Assembly (NCBI GenBank): GCA_031963405.1
Contig: JASSUJ010000001.1
Span: 434,001 to 498,000, forward strand
Source: JASSUD01 sp031963405
Lineage (GTDB): Bacteria; Pseudomonadota; Gammaproteobacteria; Burkholderiales; Burkholderiaceae
DNA length: 64,000 nt
Direction of reading: 5' to 3'
How positions within the stretch are numbered: position 1 is the stretch's first letter; each line of letters starts with the position of its first letter. Shown in pieces: positions 45,259-52,771 of this stretch. A model generated the notes under the pieces. It was not told the origin of the DNA. It saw nothing but the letters and a program-made list of their open reading frames with translations, and made no database searches. A program made the position numbers and the translations under genes.

Positions 45259-46275
45259 ATGCAAAATCGTCCTACGCTTACCCAATACTTGATCGAGCTA
45301 CAACGCCAAGATCAAACGGTTTCAGCTAACTTACAGCTTTTGCTAGAAGGCGTTGCAGATGCCTGCAAAATCATCAGCCATCAAGTCGGCCAAGGAGCAC
45401 TCGGCGGCATTTTAGGCAGTCTTGACAAAGAAAACGTACAGGGCGAAACCCAAAAAAAACTTGATGTCATCGCCAATCAAATTCTGCTGCAAGCCAATGA
45501 ATGGCGCGGCACTGTCGCCGCGATGGCTTCGGAAGAGCTTGAGGAAATTTATGCGGTACCGCCGGCCTATCCGCAAGGTGAATATTTATTACTATTTGAT
45601 CCGCTTGACGGCTCTTCAAATATTGACGTAAACGTCTCGATTGGTACCATTTTTTCAATCTTGCGTTGTCCAAGCACTGCCACTCCCCCTACAGAAGAGT
45701 CCTTCTTGCAGCCCGGCACCCAGCAAGTGGCTGCCGGCTATGTCGTGTATGGGCCGCAAACCGTACTCGTGTTATCAACTGGCCAAGGCGTACACTGCTT
45801 TACGCTAGATCGAGAGCTAGGCATTTGGATTCTTACCCAACGCGACTTACGTATTCCCGAAACAACCCAGGAGTTTGCGATCAATGCCTCCAATGCACGA
45901 CATTGGCATCCTCCCGTAAAGCGTTACATCGATGAATTGCTAGCGGGTCAAGATGGAGTGCGCGAACAAAACTTCAATATGCGCTGGGTTGCCTCGATGG
46001 TGGCCGACGTACATCGCATCCTGAACCGTGGCGGCATTTTTATGTACCCAGCTGATCAGCGCGACCCAAGCAAACCCGGCAGACTACGTTTAATGTACGA
46101 AGCTAACCCAATGGCCTTCCTCATCGAACAAGCCGGTGGTGCTGCAACCAATGGCTTGCAGCGCATCTTAGAAGTCACCCCCACCCATTTACACCAACGA
46201 GTCGCCGTCTTACTAGGCTCAAAAAACGAAGTCGAACGTGTGACGCGCTATCACGATGAGACACAAACCGCTTAA
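45259..46275 (+). CDS. fbp: Fructose-1,6-bisphosphatase class I
   Basis: A 338-residue enzyme of standard length with metal/phosphate-site motif LLLFDPLDGSSNIDVNVSIGTIFS, substrate motif RYIDELL and GGIFMYPAD...GRLRLMYEANPMAFLIEQAGG. It hydrolyses fructose-1,6-bisphosphate in gluconeogenesis. GGAG precedes the ATG. With pgi and tal it indicates that this organism builds sugar phosphates from smaller carbon sources. Confidence 0.98.
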   Translation: MQNRPTLTQYLIELQRQDQTVSANLQLLLEGVADACKIISHQVGQGALGGILGSLDKENVQGETQKKLDVIANQILLQANEWRGTVAAMASEELEEIYAVPPAYPQGEYLLLFDPLDGSSNIDVNVSIGTIFSILRCPSTATPPTEESFLQPGTQQVAAGYVVYGPQTVLVLSTGQGVHCFTLDRELGIWILTQRDLRIPETTQEFAINASNARHWHPPVKRYIDELLAGQDGVREQNFNMRWVASMVADVHRILNRGGIFMYPADQRDPSKPGRLRLMYEANPMAFLIEQAGGAATNGLQRILEVTPTHLHQRVAVLLGSKNEVERVTRYHDETQTA

Positions 46276-46311
46276 TGCAACAATGTAGGTACAAGTCAAT
46301 GCTTTAGAGGC

Positions 46312-46341
46312 TTGGCAGCACCGCAATAAGGTCGCTATAAT
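46312..46341 (+). promoter_or_regulatory. Sigma70-type promoter of tRNA-Thr
   Basis: TTGGCA (46312-46317) and TATAAT (46336-46341) with an 18-bp spacer, ending about 19 bp before the tRNA. The -10 context GTCGCTATAAT is identical to that of the tRNA-Glu promoter. Confidence 0.75.
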
Positions 46342-46359
46342 TGCGCCCTTATTGCACAT

Positions 46360-46435
46360 GCCGAAATAGCTCAGTTGGTAGAGCAGCGCATTCGTAATGC
46401 GAAGGTCGGGGGTTCGACTCCTCTTTTCGGCACCA
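46360..46435 (+). tRNA. tRNA-Thr(CGU)
   Basis: Acceptor GCCGAAA/TTTCGGC, anticodon loop TTCGTAA (CGT), T loop GGTTCGACTC, encoded CCA. A terminator follows directly. Confidence 0.96.
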
Positions 46436-46448
46436 ATAATCTCTTTTA

Positions 46449-46478
46449 AACCCTTATTTCATAAGGGTTTTTTCTTTA
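46449..46478 (+). terminator. Rho-independent terminator after tRNA-Thr
   Basis: AACCCTTAT-ttc-ATAAGGGTT followed by TTTTCTTTATT. Confidence 0.9.
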
Positions 46479-46802
46479 TTTTGGCGCAACCAATACAAAT
46501 ACTACGTCAAGCGGCAAAAACCCAAGCACCTGCTGTGTTACCTCCTTCCCTATTAAAGTGCTGAACTGACACTCTATCCTTGCTAGCAAAATATACATTT
46601 AGATGCTTTAAGCCTTTTCAAGCCGTTAGGCTAATAAGCCTAGTTTAGCTGGCTTGATGACTAGGCTAAATATTCTGAACCGCTCTTGCTCCCCTCTATT
46701 CAATTTGCAATCAATTTGCTTTTCAATTCGCCCACTGCACGACGCTCAACTGACGCAGGATCAATTTGACCAAAATCATGATATGAGATATAAACGCCGG
46801 AC

Positions 46803-46905
46803 CGTCAGGGGAGTCTCGCCAATGAGACTGAGAGGCTGAAAGAAGATGTATGGCTCAGCGACCCTTTGAACCTGGCCAAGTTGATACTGGTGTAGGAAGA
46901 CAGAA
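46803..46905 (+). ncRNA. TPP riboswitch (THI element) upstream of thiC
   Basis: The conserved blocks appear in order: CAGGGGAG, GACTGAGAGGCTG, then GACCCTTTGAACCTGGCC, and TTGATACTGGTGTAGGAAG. Binding of thiamine pyrophosphate normally shuts down the downstream thiamine gene. The thiC start is about 530 bp away, unusually far, and a repeat element lies between. Confidence 0.93.
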
Positions 46906-47315
46906 GTATTGTCGTCTCTTTGTTATGAGAATGGCCATTAGGGCCAACCTTCCTTTTGTTCTGTCTGGGGCGCACGCCCCATCTTAACTCACCATTATCC
47001 ACGGCCTCAGTCACCATGAGCTCGAGGAGAAAGCAGTGAGTCAATACGCCTTACCTAATCTAAGCAATACAATTACTTCATCTGCATCACGTCCGGGCTA
47101 TAGGCTCGTTAATCACCTAACGCTTCACTTCATTACGTTTTTCTCAAGCGCAAGAGCGACAGGGCGAGACACTACTTTTTATCTCAGAGCAACTTGATAT
47201 AGCGGTGCCCTGCCGATCTTTTTGAAAGCCTAGCGCCTCTTTTAATTGCTCTTGGGCGTTTTTTTTAAGCCATCCCTCTATTTTTTGATTTTTGCAGTGC
47301 AACAAATTCAAAGAA
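46906..47315. other. Long leader between TPP riboswitch and thiC
   Basis: Contains two compact GC hairpins that may be part of the expression platform: GGCC-attag-GGCC around 46933-46945 and GGGGC-gcac-GCCCC at 46967-46980. Further down, GAGGAGA (47024-47030) precedes a GTG at 47036 opening a 53-codon frame that ends at 47197; it resembles no protein I know. A 7-codon ATG frame (47016) overlaps that GTG. Confidence 0.4.
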
Positions 47316-47410
47316 AGTTTGCATAAACCCCGGGGCAGCGCCATGCCTCCTTGCCGTGCAACCGTACTGGCAGAAAAGGTATTTCTCGCCCGCAGCTTAT
47401 GCAGACCTTC
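47316..47410. repeat. ~95-bp palindromic repeat, copy 5 (reverse orientation)
   Basis: Read on the minus strand it shares GGTCTGCATAA, AGTACGG, CGGCAAGGAGGCATGGCGC and GGGTTTATGCA with copies 2 and 3. The inner arms are less regular. It ends 24 bp before the thiC start, inside the leader controlled by the riboswitch. Confidence 0.75.
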
Positions 47411-47434
47411 CAAACTCTTACTAAAAGGTTTCTC

Positions 47435-49411
47435 ATGAAGTCTGCGCCTGAATTTATTGCTACCGACGCGCAAGTCGAATCTGATCTATGCAAGCCCTTT
47501 GCCAATTCCAGCAAGGTGTATATAGAAGGCACGCGCCATGATCTGCGCGTGCCGATGCGCAAAATTTCACAAGCCGATACCTCTACTCAAGGCCCGCAAG
47601 AGCCCAATCCTCCCGTTTACGTTTACGACACATCAGGTCCTTACACCGATCCACAGGCCTCTATCGATATTCGCGCTGGCTTGCCCCCTGCTCGCTCAGC
47701 TTGGATTGAAGAACGTGGCAATACAGAGCTATTAAGCGGCTATACCAGCGACTTTAGTCGTGCGCTACAAGAAAAACAGCAAGAAAAAGATACGGCACCG
47801 TGGCGCTTTTCAGGCTCGCCTAAAGCGCCACGGCGAGCTCGCAACGGTGCGAATGTCACACAAATGCACGCAGCTAAGCAGGGCATCATTACGCCTGAAA
47901 TGGAGTTTGTTGCCATCCGTGAAAATCAACAGCGTGCGCAATACATTACCAGCCTCAAAGAAAGCGGCCTAATGGGCCAAAAAATGGCCCAGCTATTGTG
48001 CCGCCAGCATGCAGGCGAAGCATTTGGTGCAAAGCTCAGTGAGCGGCAAGCTGTTGAGCGCGTGGAAGGTGTGCTGACCCAAACGAAAGGGATGGACATC
48101 ACGCCTGAATTTGTGCGCGATGAAATTGCCAGAGGCCGGGCCATTATTCCCAACAATATCAATCACCCTGAAAGCGAGCCGATGATTATCGGGCGTAATT
48201 TCTTGGTGAAAGTCAACGCTAATATCGGCAACTCTGCCGTGACCTCCTCCATTGGTGAGGAAGTCGACAAGATGATCTGGGCCACCCGCTGGGGCGCAGA
48301 CACGATCATGGATCTCTCCACCGGAAAGCGCATTCATGAAACACGTGAATGGATTATCCGCAATAGCCCTGTGCCCATCGGCACCGTGCCGATCTATCAA
48401 GCTTTAGAAAAAGTAAATGGGCGCGCCGAAGCGCTTACCTGGCCCATTTTTAGAGACACGTTAATCGAACAGGCCGAGCAAGGGGTCGATTACTTCACTA
48501 TCCATGCAGGTATACGTCTACGGCACATCCCCCTTACTGCAAACCGAATGACAGGTATTGTTTCCCGCGGGGGCTCCATTATGGCTAAGTGGTGTTTAGC
48601 GCACCATAAAGAAAGTTTTCTCTACGAACACTTTGAAGATATTTGCGACATCATGAAGAGCTATGACGTGAGCTTCTCGCTAGGCGATGGATTGCGCCCT
48701 GGATCGATCTATGATGCCAACGATGCAGCGCAGTTCGCCGAACTTGAAACGCTAGGAGAATTAACAAAAATCGCCTGGCAACATGATGTGCAAACGATGG
48801 TTGAAGGGCCTGGCCATGTGCCGATGCAGCTCATCAAAGAAAATATGGATAAGCAGCTCGATTTATGCCAAGAAGCTCCTTTTTATACGCTGGGGCCGCT
48901 AACCACCGATATCGCTCCAGGCTACGATCACATTACCTCCGGCATAGGTGCTGCCATGATCGGTTGGTACGGCACAGCAATGCTTTGCTATGTCACCCCT
49001 AAAGAGCATTTAGGCTTACCCAATAAAGAAGATGTCAAAGAAGGAATGATCACGTACAAACTCGCGGCACATGCAGCGGATTTAGCCAAAGGTCATCCAG
49101 GCGCGCAAATTCGAGATAATGCGCTGTCCAAAGCACGCTTTGAGTTTCGTTGGGAAGATCAATTTAATTTAAGCCTAGATCCTGAACGTTCACGTGCCTA
49201 TCACGATGCCACGCTCCCCAAAGAGTCGGCAAAAGTCGCGCACTTTTGCTCGATGTGCGGCCCCCACTTCTGCTCAATGAAAATCACGCAAGACATTCGA
49301 GATTTTGCTGCGCAACAATCTCTTTCTGCCGAGCAGGTGCTACAGGATGGATTGCAAGAAAAAGCAATGGAATTCTCGGAAGTGGGCGGGGAGATTTATG
49401 TAAAGCAGTAA
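47435..49411 (+). CDS. thiC: Phosphomethylpyrimidine synthase
   Basis: A 658-residue radical-SAM-superfamily enzyme making the pyrimidine part of thiamine from aminoimidazole ribotide. The N-terminal ThiC domain and core barrel are complete, and the C-terminal CSMCGPHFCSMK motif binds the [4Fe-4S] cluster. I set the start at the ATG at 47435 (AAAAGGT upstream, normal MKSAPEF start); a longer frame from 47351 would read through the repeat element. A TPP riboswitch lies upstream. Confidence 0.97.
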   Translation: MKSAPEFIATDAQVESDLCKPFANSSKVYIEGTRHDLRVPMRKISQADTSTQGPQEPNPPVYVYDTSGPYTDPQASIDIRAGLPPARSAWIEERGNTELLSGYTSDFSRALQEKQQEKDTAPWRFSGSPKAPRRARNGANVTQMHAAKQGIITPEMEFVAIRENQQRAQYITSLKESGLMGQKMAQLLCRQHAGEAFGAKLSERQAVERVEGVLTQTKGMDITPEFVRDEIARGRAIIPNNINHPESEPMIIGRNFLVKVNANIGNSAVTSSIGEEVDKMIWATRWGADTIMDLSTGKRIHETREWIIRNSPVPIGTVPIYQALEKVNGRAEALTWPIFRDTLIEQAEQGVDYFTIHAGIRLRHIPLTANRMTGIVSRGGSIMAKWCLAHHKESFLYEHFEDICDIMKSYDVSFSLGDGLRPGSIYDANDAAQFAELETLGELTKIAWQHDVQTMVEGPGHVPMQLIKENMDKQLDLCQEAPFYTLGPLTTDIAPGYDHITSGIGAAMIGWYGTAMLCYVTPKEHLGLPNKEDVKEGMITYKLAAHAADLAKGHPGAQIRDNALSKARFEFRWEDQFNLSLDPERSRAYHDATLPKESAKVAHFCSMCGPHFCSMKITQDIRDFAAQQSLSAEQVLQDGLQEKAMEFSEVGGEIYVKQ

Positions 49412-49527
49412 ATGCTGAGCAAGGCGGCCATGCCTTGGCATAAAAGAGTGGCCGCCTTCGCTTTCTTTAGAAGCTTACCGCAAGTTACTAACATCGATGG
49501 CTAGCGGCCACATCGCTTATATAAAAA

Positions 49528-50805
49528 TCATGAGCTACGCGCATTAGTTTGGTTAATGGCACTATATTGCTGTGCATATAGTGCAAGTTGGTAAGCTATT
49601 TTCTCTATATATGGATATAAGATTTGTAAGCGAGTTGCGCAAAGTATGGGCTGGTAAGTTAGAAGCTTGTGTAAAATAGCTGAGCTCTCTGCAAGCAAAT
49701 ACGTCCTTGTGAGGTTGGTTGCTTGCATAAATTCCATCGCTTCCCTGGCTTTGCCAATCGCAATCATTCTTTCTCCATACTCACTTTCTGTGTAGTCGAT
49801 TTTTCCGCCTTCGTTTTCATCCTCTAACTTTTCTTGCTCTTGAGTTAATGGCCTCAATGCTTTTTCAAAATCTTTAACTCGCTCTCGGTGCAGATAAGCT
49901 TGCCAAGGAGGATATTTGCTTAAAAAAGCAAACATTTCTGCGCTATTTTCCAGAGCGCGTAACTTTTTTTCAGCTCGGTTAATATCATTTGGTGTAAGAC
50001 GGGCAGTAGTTGAGTACTCCATATAATCGCTTTTTATAGGAAGATCAAAATTTTTCTTTAGCTCAATCATTAACTTAAGATATATTTCTGCTGGGTCAAC
50101 TAAGCCTTCAATAACCTGCTGATCTGCGCCTGGGTTGTCTTCTTCAATCCGTCTTATTTGCTTCTCAACTACTTGTTGAGTAATCCGCCTAACTTCTATT
50201 TCTCGGCACGCTCGCTTACCGATTTTTAATAATTCTTGCCAGTCATATTTTCCCTTTAAAGCGTCGTGCTCAATCATGGAAAATTCAATATTTTCTAAGC
50301 CAATCAAGGCTTTGTCTTCGCAAGTAGCATTTGCTTCTTTAGCTAGTTCAACGCACTTTATAAATAACTCCTCCTCCCCTCTTTCTTTTTCTTCTTCTAA
50401 TTTTTTTAATACCTCCCTAACCCTCTGTCTTATCAAATTAAGGCTTCGGTTCTTTGTGCTTTTCCTCAGTTTTTCTAGCAATAGCAATATATCTTCAATG
50501 TCACCATTTCTATTAAAATAATTCACCCATTTTTTTGCTCTATTCCTACTTCCCCATTGCTCAATTTCCTCTTGAATACACTGAGATAAAGGAATTATTA
50601 AAGAATGATTATTTTGAACAATATTCTGTTGAAAAATATTATTTGGAAAGGCACCTGGCATAGTATAAGTGCCAGTTCTATTAGGTAAAGATTGTAAATC
50701 TGAGTGATTTTCGGCACGTGCAAGGATTGGCTCTTCTATCTCACCGACTTCAGATCCATTCCGCATCCCCGCTAACCAGCCTATAACATTATCGAGATAC
50801 CTCAT
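49528..50805 (-). CDS. Probable NEL-domain E3 ubiquitin ligase effector (IpaH/SspH-like)
   Basis: A 425-residue AT-rich protein. From about residue 93 it follows the bacterial NEL (novel E3 ligase) domain: a helical segment WVNYFNRNGDIEDILLLLE and RQRVREVLKKLEEE, then the catalytic-loop motif ANATCEDKAL with Cys162 and Asp164 (family: ATCEDR, CxD). Next come an LLKIGKRACREIEVRRI helix, VDPAEIYLKLMIELKKNFDLP, LTPNDINRAEKKLRA and YPPWQAYLHRER (family: GPWHAVLKR). Known relatives are injected into host cells and ubiquitinate host proteins. The ~90 N-terminal residues lack the usual leucine-rich repeats and signal peptide; they may carry a secretion signal. AGGAG lies before the ATG. Confidence 0.8.
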   Translation of the reverse strand: MRYLDNVIGWLAGMRNGSEVGEIEEPILARAENHSDLQSLPNRTGTYTMPGAFPNNIFQQNIVQNNHSLIIPLSQCIQEEIEQWGSRNRAKKWVNYFNRNGDIEDILLLLEKLRKSTKNRSLNLIRQRVREVLKKLEEEKERGEEELFIKCVELAKEANATCEDKALIGLENIEFSMIEHDALKGKYDWQELLKIGKRACREIEVRRITQQVVEKQIRRIEEDNPGADQQVIEGLVDPAEIYLKLMIELKKNFDLPIKSDYMEYSTTARLTPNDINRAEKKLRALENSAEMFAFLSKYPPWQAYLHRERVKDFEKALRPLTQEQEKLEDENEGGKIDYTESEYGERMIAIGKAREAMEFMQATNLTRTYLLAESSAILHKLLTYQPILCATRLQILYPYIEKIAYQLALYAQQYSAINQTNARSS

Positions 50806-51452
50806 ATATCTCCTGAAATATTTTACTCAGCGTGATAAAAACAATTCTAAAAACTTATTTATCTTATATAAAATATAGATTTATTCGATATCATCCATCT
50901 TAATTTACGAAAATTAGTTTAAAAAAGCGAAATTCAGAAACAGAAAATTTCAAGATAATATTTTTCAACCGATAATTTATTTCACAGAAATACGGATTAT
51001 TAAAATATTAGGATGGGAGAAGCAGGAAAATGCTAGGGCTAAAGAAATACTATAAGTATAAAACTTAAATAATTTTATAGCAGTCCACTGCCGCATTTCC
51101 AAACAGTGAGCCGCTTAATTATTTATTTTTTCATTTTCGTCAATAAGTATAAACCCGCACGATTAAAGTAACCCCCTGGCTATTTGCGATAAGCTTAACG
51201 AGAATGCCCGCCGAGAGGGTGGCAGATCTATACCTTGGTCAAATGGCAAGTGAGTAATGCCTGAAATGCTCATATGCCAGCGCAGTGAACTTGCCAAATT
51301 ATTCGCCAAATATATTATTGATTAAATATTTGATATACGACATCAACCTGATAATTGCCAACGTGAAACGAAAAGCTCACACAACATAATCAGCTTAATA
51401 AAAACAAGGTATTTATCTTATCCAAAAAAATTCTTTCATAAATTATGCTGAG
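50806..51452. other. AT-rich gene-free region before the lasso cluster
   Basis: About 650 bases, AT-rich throughout, between the divergent NEL gene and the lasso-peptide precursor. It should hold both promoters, but I cannot pick a convincing -35/-10 pair. No gene seen. Confidence 0.4.
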
Positions 51453-51480
51453 TTTGTCGGTTTCAATTGGAACTGACAAA
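51453..51480. promoter_or_regulatory. 28-bp near-palindrome upstream of the lasso precursor, possible operator
   Basis: TTTGTC-g-GTT-t-CAATTG-g-AAC-t-GACAAA is symmetrical around CAATTG with only two mismatched pairs. It lies 78 bp before the precursor ATG, a good place for a repressor or activator site. Confidence 0.45.
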
Positions 51481-51484
51481 TTTA

Positions 51485-51519
51485 GCCACTTGCGCAGCTT
51501 GCTTGTGGCATTGTTTTTT
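51485..51519 (+). terminator. Possible attenuator hairpin in the lasso leader
   Basis: GCCAC ... GTGGC stem (51485-51489 with 51505-51509) followed four bases later by TTTTTT, 39 bp before the precursor start. It may be an intrinsic terminator of upstream transcription or a leader attenuator. Confidence 0.35.
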
Positions 51520-51557
51520 ATTTTCTTATTTTTATTTTTAATATTCAGGAGAATAAT

Positions 51558-51698
51558 ATGAATAACAAAGACCTCAACACGACCGAAACTGTTGATTTTC
51601 AAGAAGAAAATGAATTATTCACAGAATTCTGTGCTTCTGAAATCACCTTAGGCGGCTCTGGACAATATAGAGAAGCTGGCGTTGGTCGCTTTCTATAA
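51558..51698 (+). CDS. Lasso peptide precursor (A)
   Basis: A 46-residue peptide with AGGAG at 51547-51551 before the ATG. Leader residues 1-31 end in ITL, giving the Thr at position -2 that lasso proteases require. The predicted core is the last 15 residues, GGSGQYREAGVGRFL: Gly1 and Glu8 would close an 8-residue macrolactam ring (GGSGQYRE), leaving a 7-residue tail with bulky Arg13/Phe14 as likely steric plugs. The ring resembles microcin J25 (GGAGHVPE) and, as I recall, the burhizin/mycetohabin group of endofungal Burkholderiaceae. The matching B and C enzymes follow. Role: probably an antibacterial or signalling peptide. Confidence 0.92.
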   Translation: MNNKDLNTTETVDFQEENELFTEFCASEITLGGSGQYREAGVGRFL

Positions 51699-51749
51699 GC
51701 ATTAAAAATATAAAAATAAAAAAATAATTCAATGCAGTAAGCAAGTACC

Positions 51750-51810
51750 CTTCACCTCCCTCTCTATGAGGAAGCCCAATTAGCCTAATCGAAGAGCCCG
51801 GGAGGTGAAG
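51750..51810 (+). other. Stem-loop between lasso A and B genes
   Basis: CTTCACCTCCC (51750-51760) and GGGAGGTGAAG (51800-51810) are perfect complements around a 39-nt loop, with no T run after. It may protect the abundant precursor mRNA or reduce read-through to the enzyme genes. Confidence 0.6.
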
Positions 51811-51833
51811 CATTCATGTGTTCTACCATAAAA

Positions 51834-51932
51834 GAACCTCTGCATAACCCCTGTAGCAAGGAATGCCGACGCAGACAGTACACTAGTACGGCAAGGAGGC
51901 ATGACGCCGCTACAGGGGTTATGCAGAGGTTC
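51834..51932. repeat. ~100-bp palindromic repeat, copy 3
   Basis: A 99-bp element with perfect 24-bp inverted ends, GAACCTCTGCATAA continuing into CCCCTGTAGC on the left and GCTACAGGGG back out on the right. The core is almost identical to copy 2. It is inserted between the lasso precursor and the B gene. Confidence 0.92.
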
Positions 51933-51961
51933 CTTAGCTGTCACACGAAAAGCGGGCAAAT

Positions 51962-52771
51962 ATGTTCCATCATTTCATGCCCTCCGTTTTGGGCGCATGT
52001 TTTTCTAATCAGATCATCATGCTAGATACCACTCGTGATCGATACGCTGTGTTATCACATACCCAGTCTGCTCAAGTGGCTCCGTATATTGGCCTGCAAT
52101 TGCCAAATGCACCGCCCCATACAGCCCAATCTACAGCCCTACTCAAACAATTGATTAGTGCAGGATGGCTCACAGAGGCGACTTTTCCTCATCTTGATCT
52201 TAAATTCAACACAGTCAGTCCTACGCCACAAACCGGCGGAATGTCAGCTAATGGCTGGAAATTGCCTGAGGACGCTTTTGACGATCGTCCTCCATTAAGT
52301 TTAATTGTTAAAGCACTCTTTATTTTGAGGTCGGTACACAAGTGTGCGACTCGCGAGAAACTCCCTGGACTTCTGCAACAGTGCGCGCGCGCCCATCAAG
52401 AAACAGACTTAGTGTTTGGCCAACCAGTGGACTATGCACCGTTTGTGAAGGCACTCAACTGGGCTTGTTTGCTCTACTTCAAATCAACGAAATGCTTGGA
52501 ATGGTCAGTAGCACTAACCCGCTTGTGCGCGCAGGCTGGACTGGCTTTAAAGCTAGTAATCGGCGTGCAATCTTTTCCTTTCTATGCGCACGCATGGTCA
52601 GAAGCCAATGGTGTAGTGATTGGCGATAGCCCGAGCAGAAGGGAAGAGCTATCTGTCATCCTGGACTTTCCTACTTCCTTATTAGAACTCCCTCATGACC
52701 TTACTCGGCATCGTCTATCCGCATTCACAAGATTGTTTGGCACCAAATCGACGCTGGCAAGTCATTCTTAA
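51962..52771 (+). CDS. Lasso peptide maturation protease (B, RRE fused to transglutaminase-like protease)
   Basis: A 269-residue McjB-type protein. Residues 1-80 look like the precursor-recognition (RRE) part (SNQIIMLDTTRDRYAVLS). The C-terminal part is the transglutaminase-like cysteine protease, with Cys178 in KCLEWSVALTRLC, His210 in FYAHAWSE and Asp222 in VVIGD forming the triad. It removes the leader after residue 31 of the precursor. Its last 77 nt overlap the start of the C gene, giving close coupling. A repeat element separates it from the precursor gene. Confidence 0.9.
   Translation: MFHHFMPSVLGACFSNQIIMLDTTRDRYAVLSHTQSAQVAPYIGLQLPNAPPHTAQSTALLKQLISAGWLTEATFPHLDLKFNTVSPTPQTGGMSANGWKLPEDAFDDRPPLSLIVKALFILRSVHKCATREKLPGLLQQCARAHQETDLVFGQPVDYAPFVKALNWACLLYFKSTKCLEWSVALTRLCAQAGLALKLVIGVQSFPFYAHAWSEANGVVIGDSPSRREELSVILDFPTSLLELPHDLTRHRLSAFTRLFGTKSTLASHS

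Noticed and set aside
47351..47434. N-terminal extension of thiC by 28 codons
   Set aside because: This stretch is the repeat element; normal ThiC start and ribosome binding site are at 47435.
51390..51602. Minus-strand 70-codon frame overlapping the lasso precursor
   Set aside because: Low-complexity Lys/Asn/Ile content from AT-rich DNA and antisense to the well-supported precursor.
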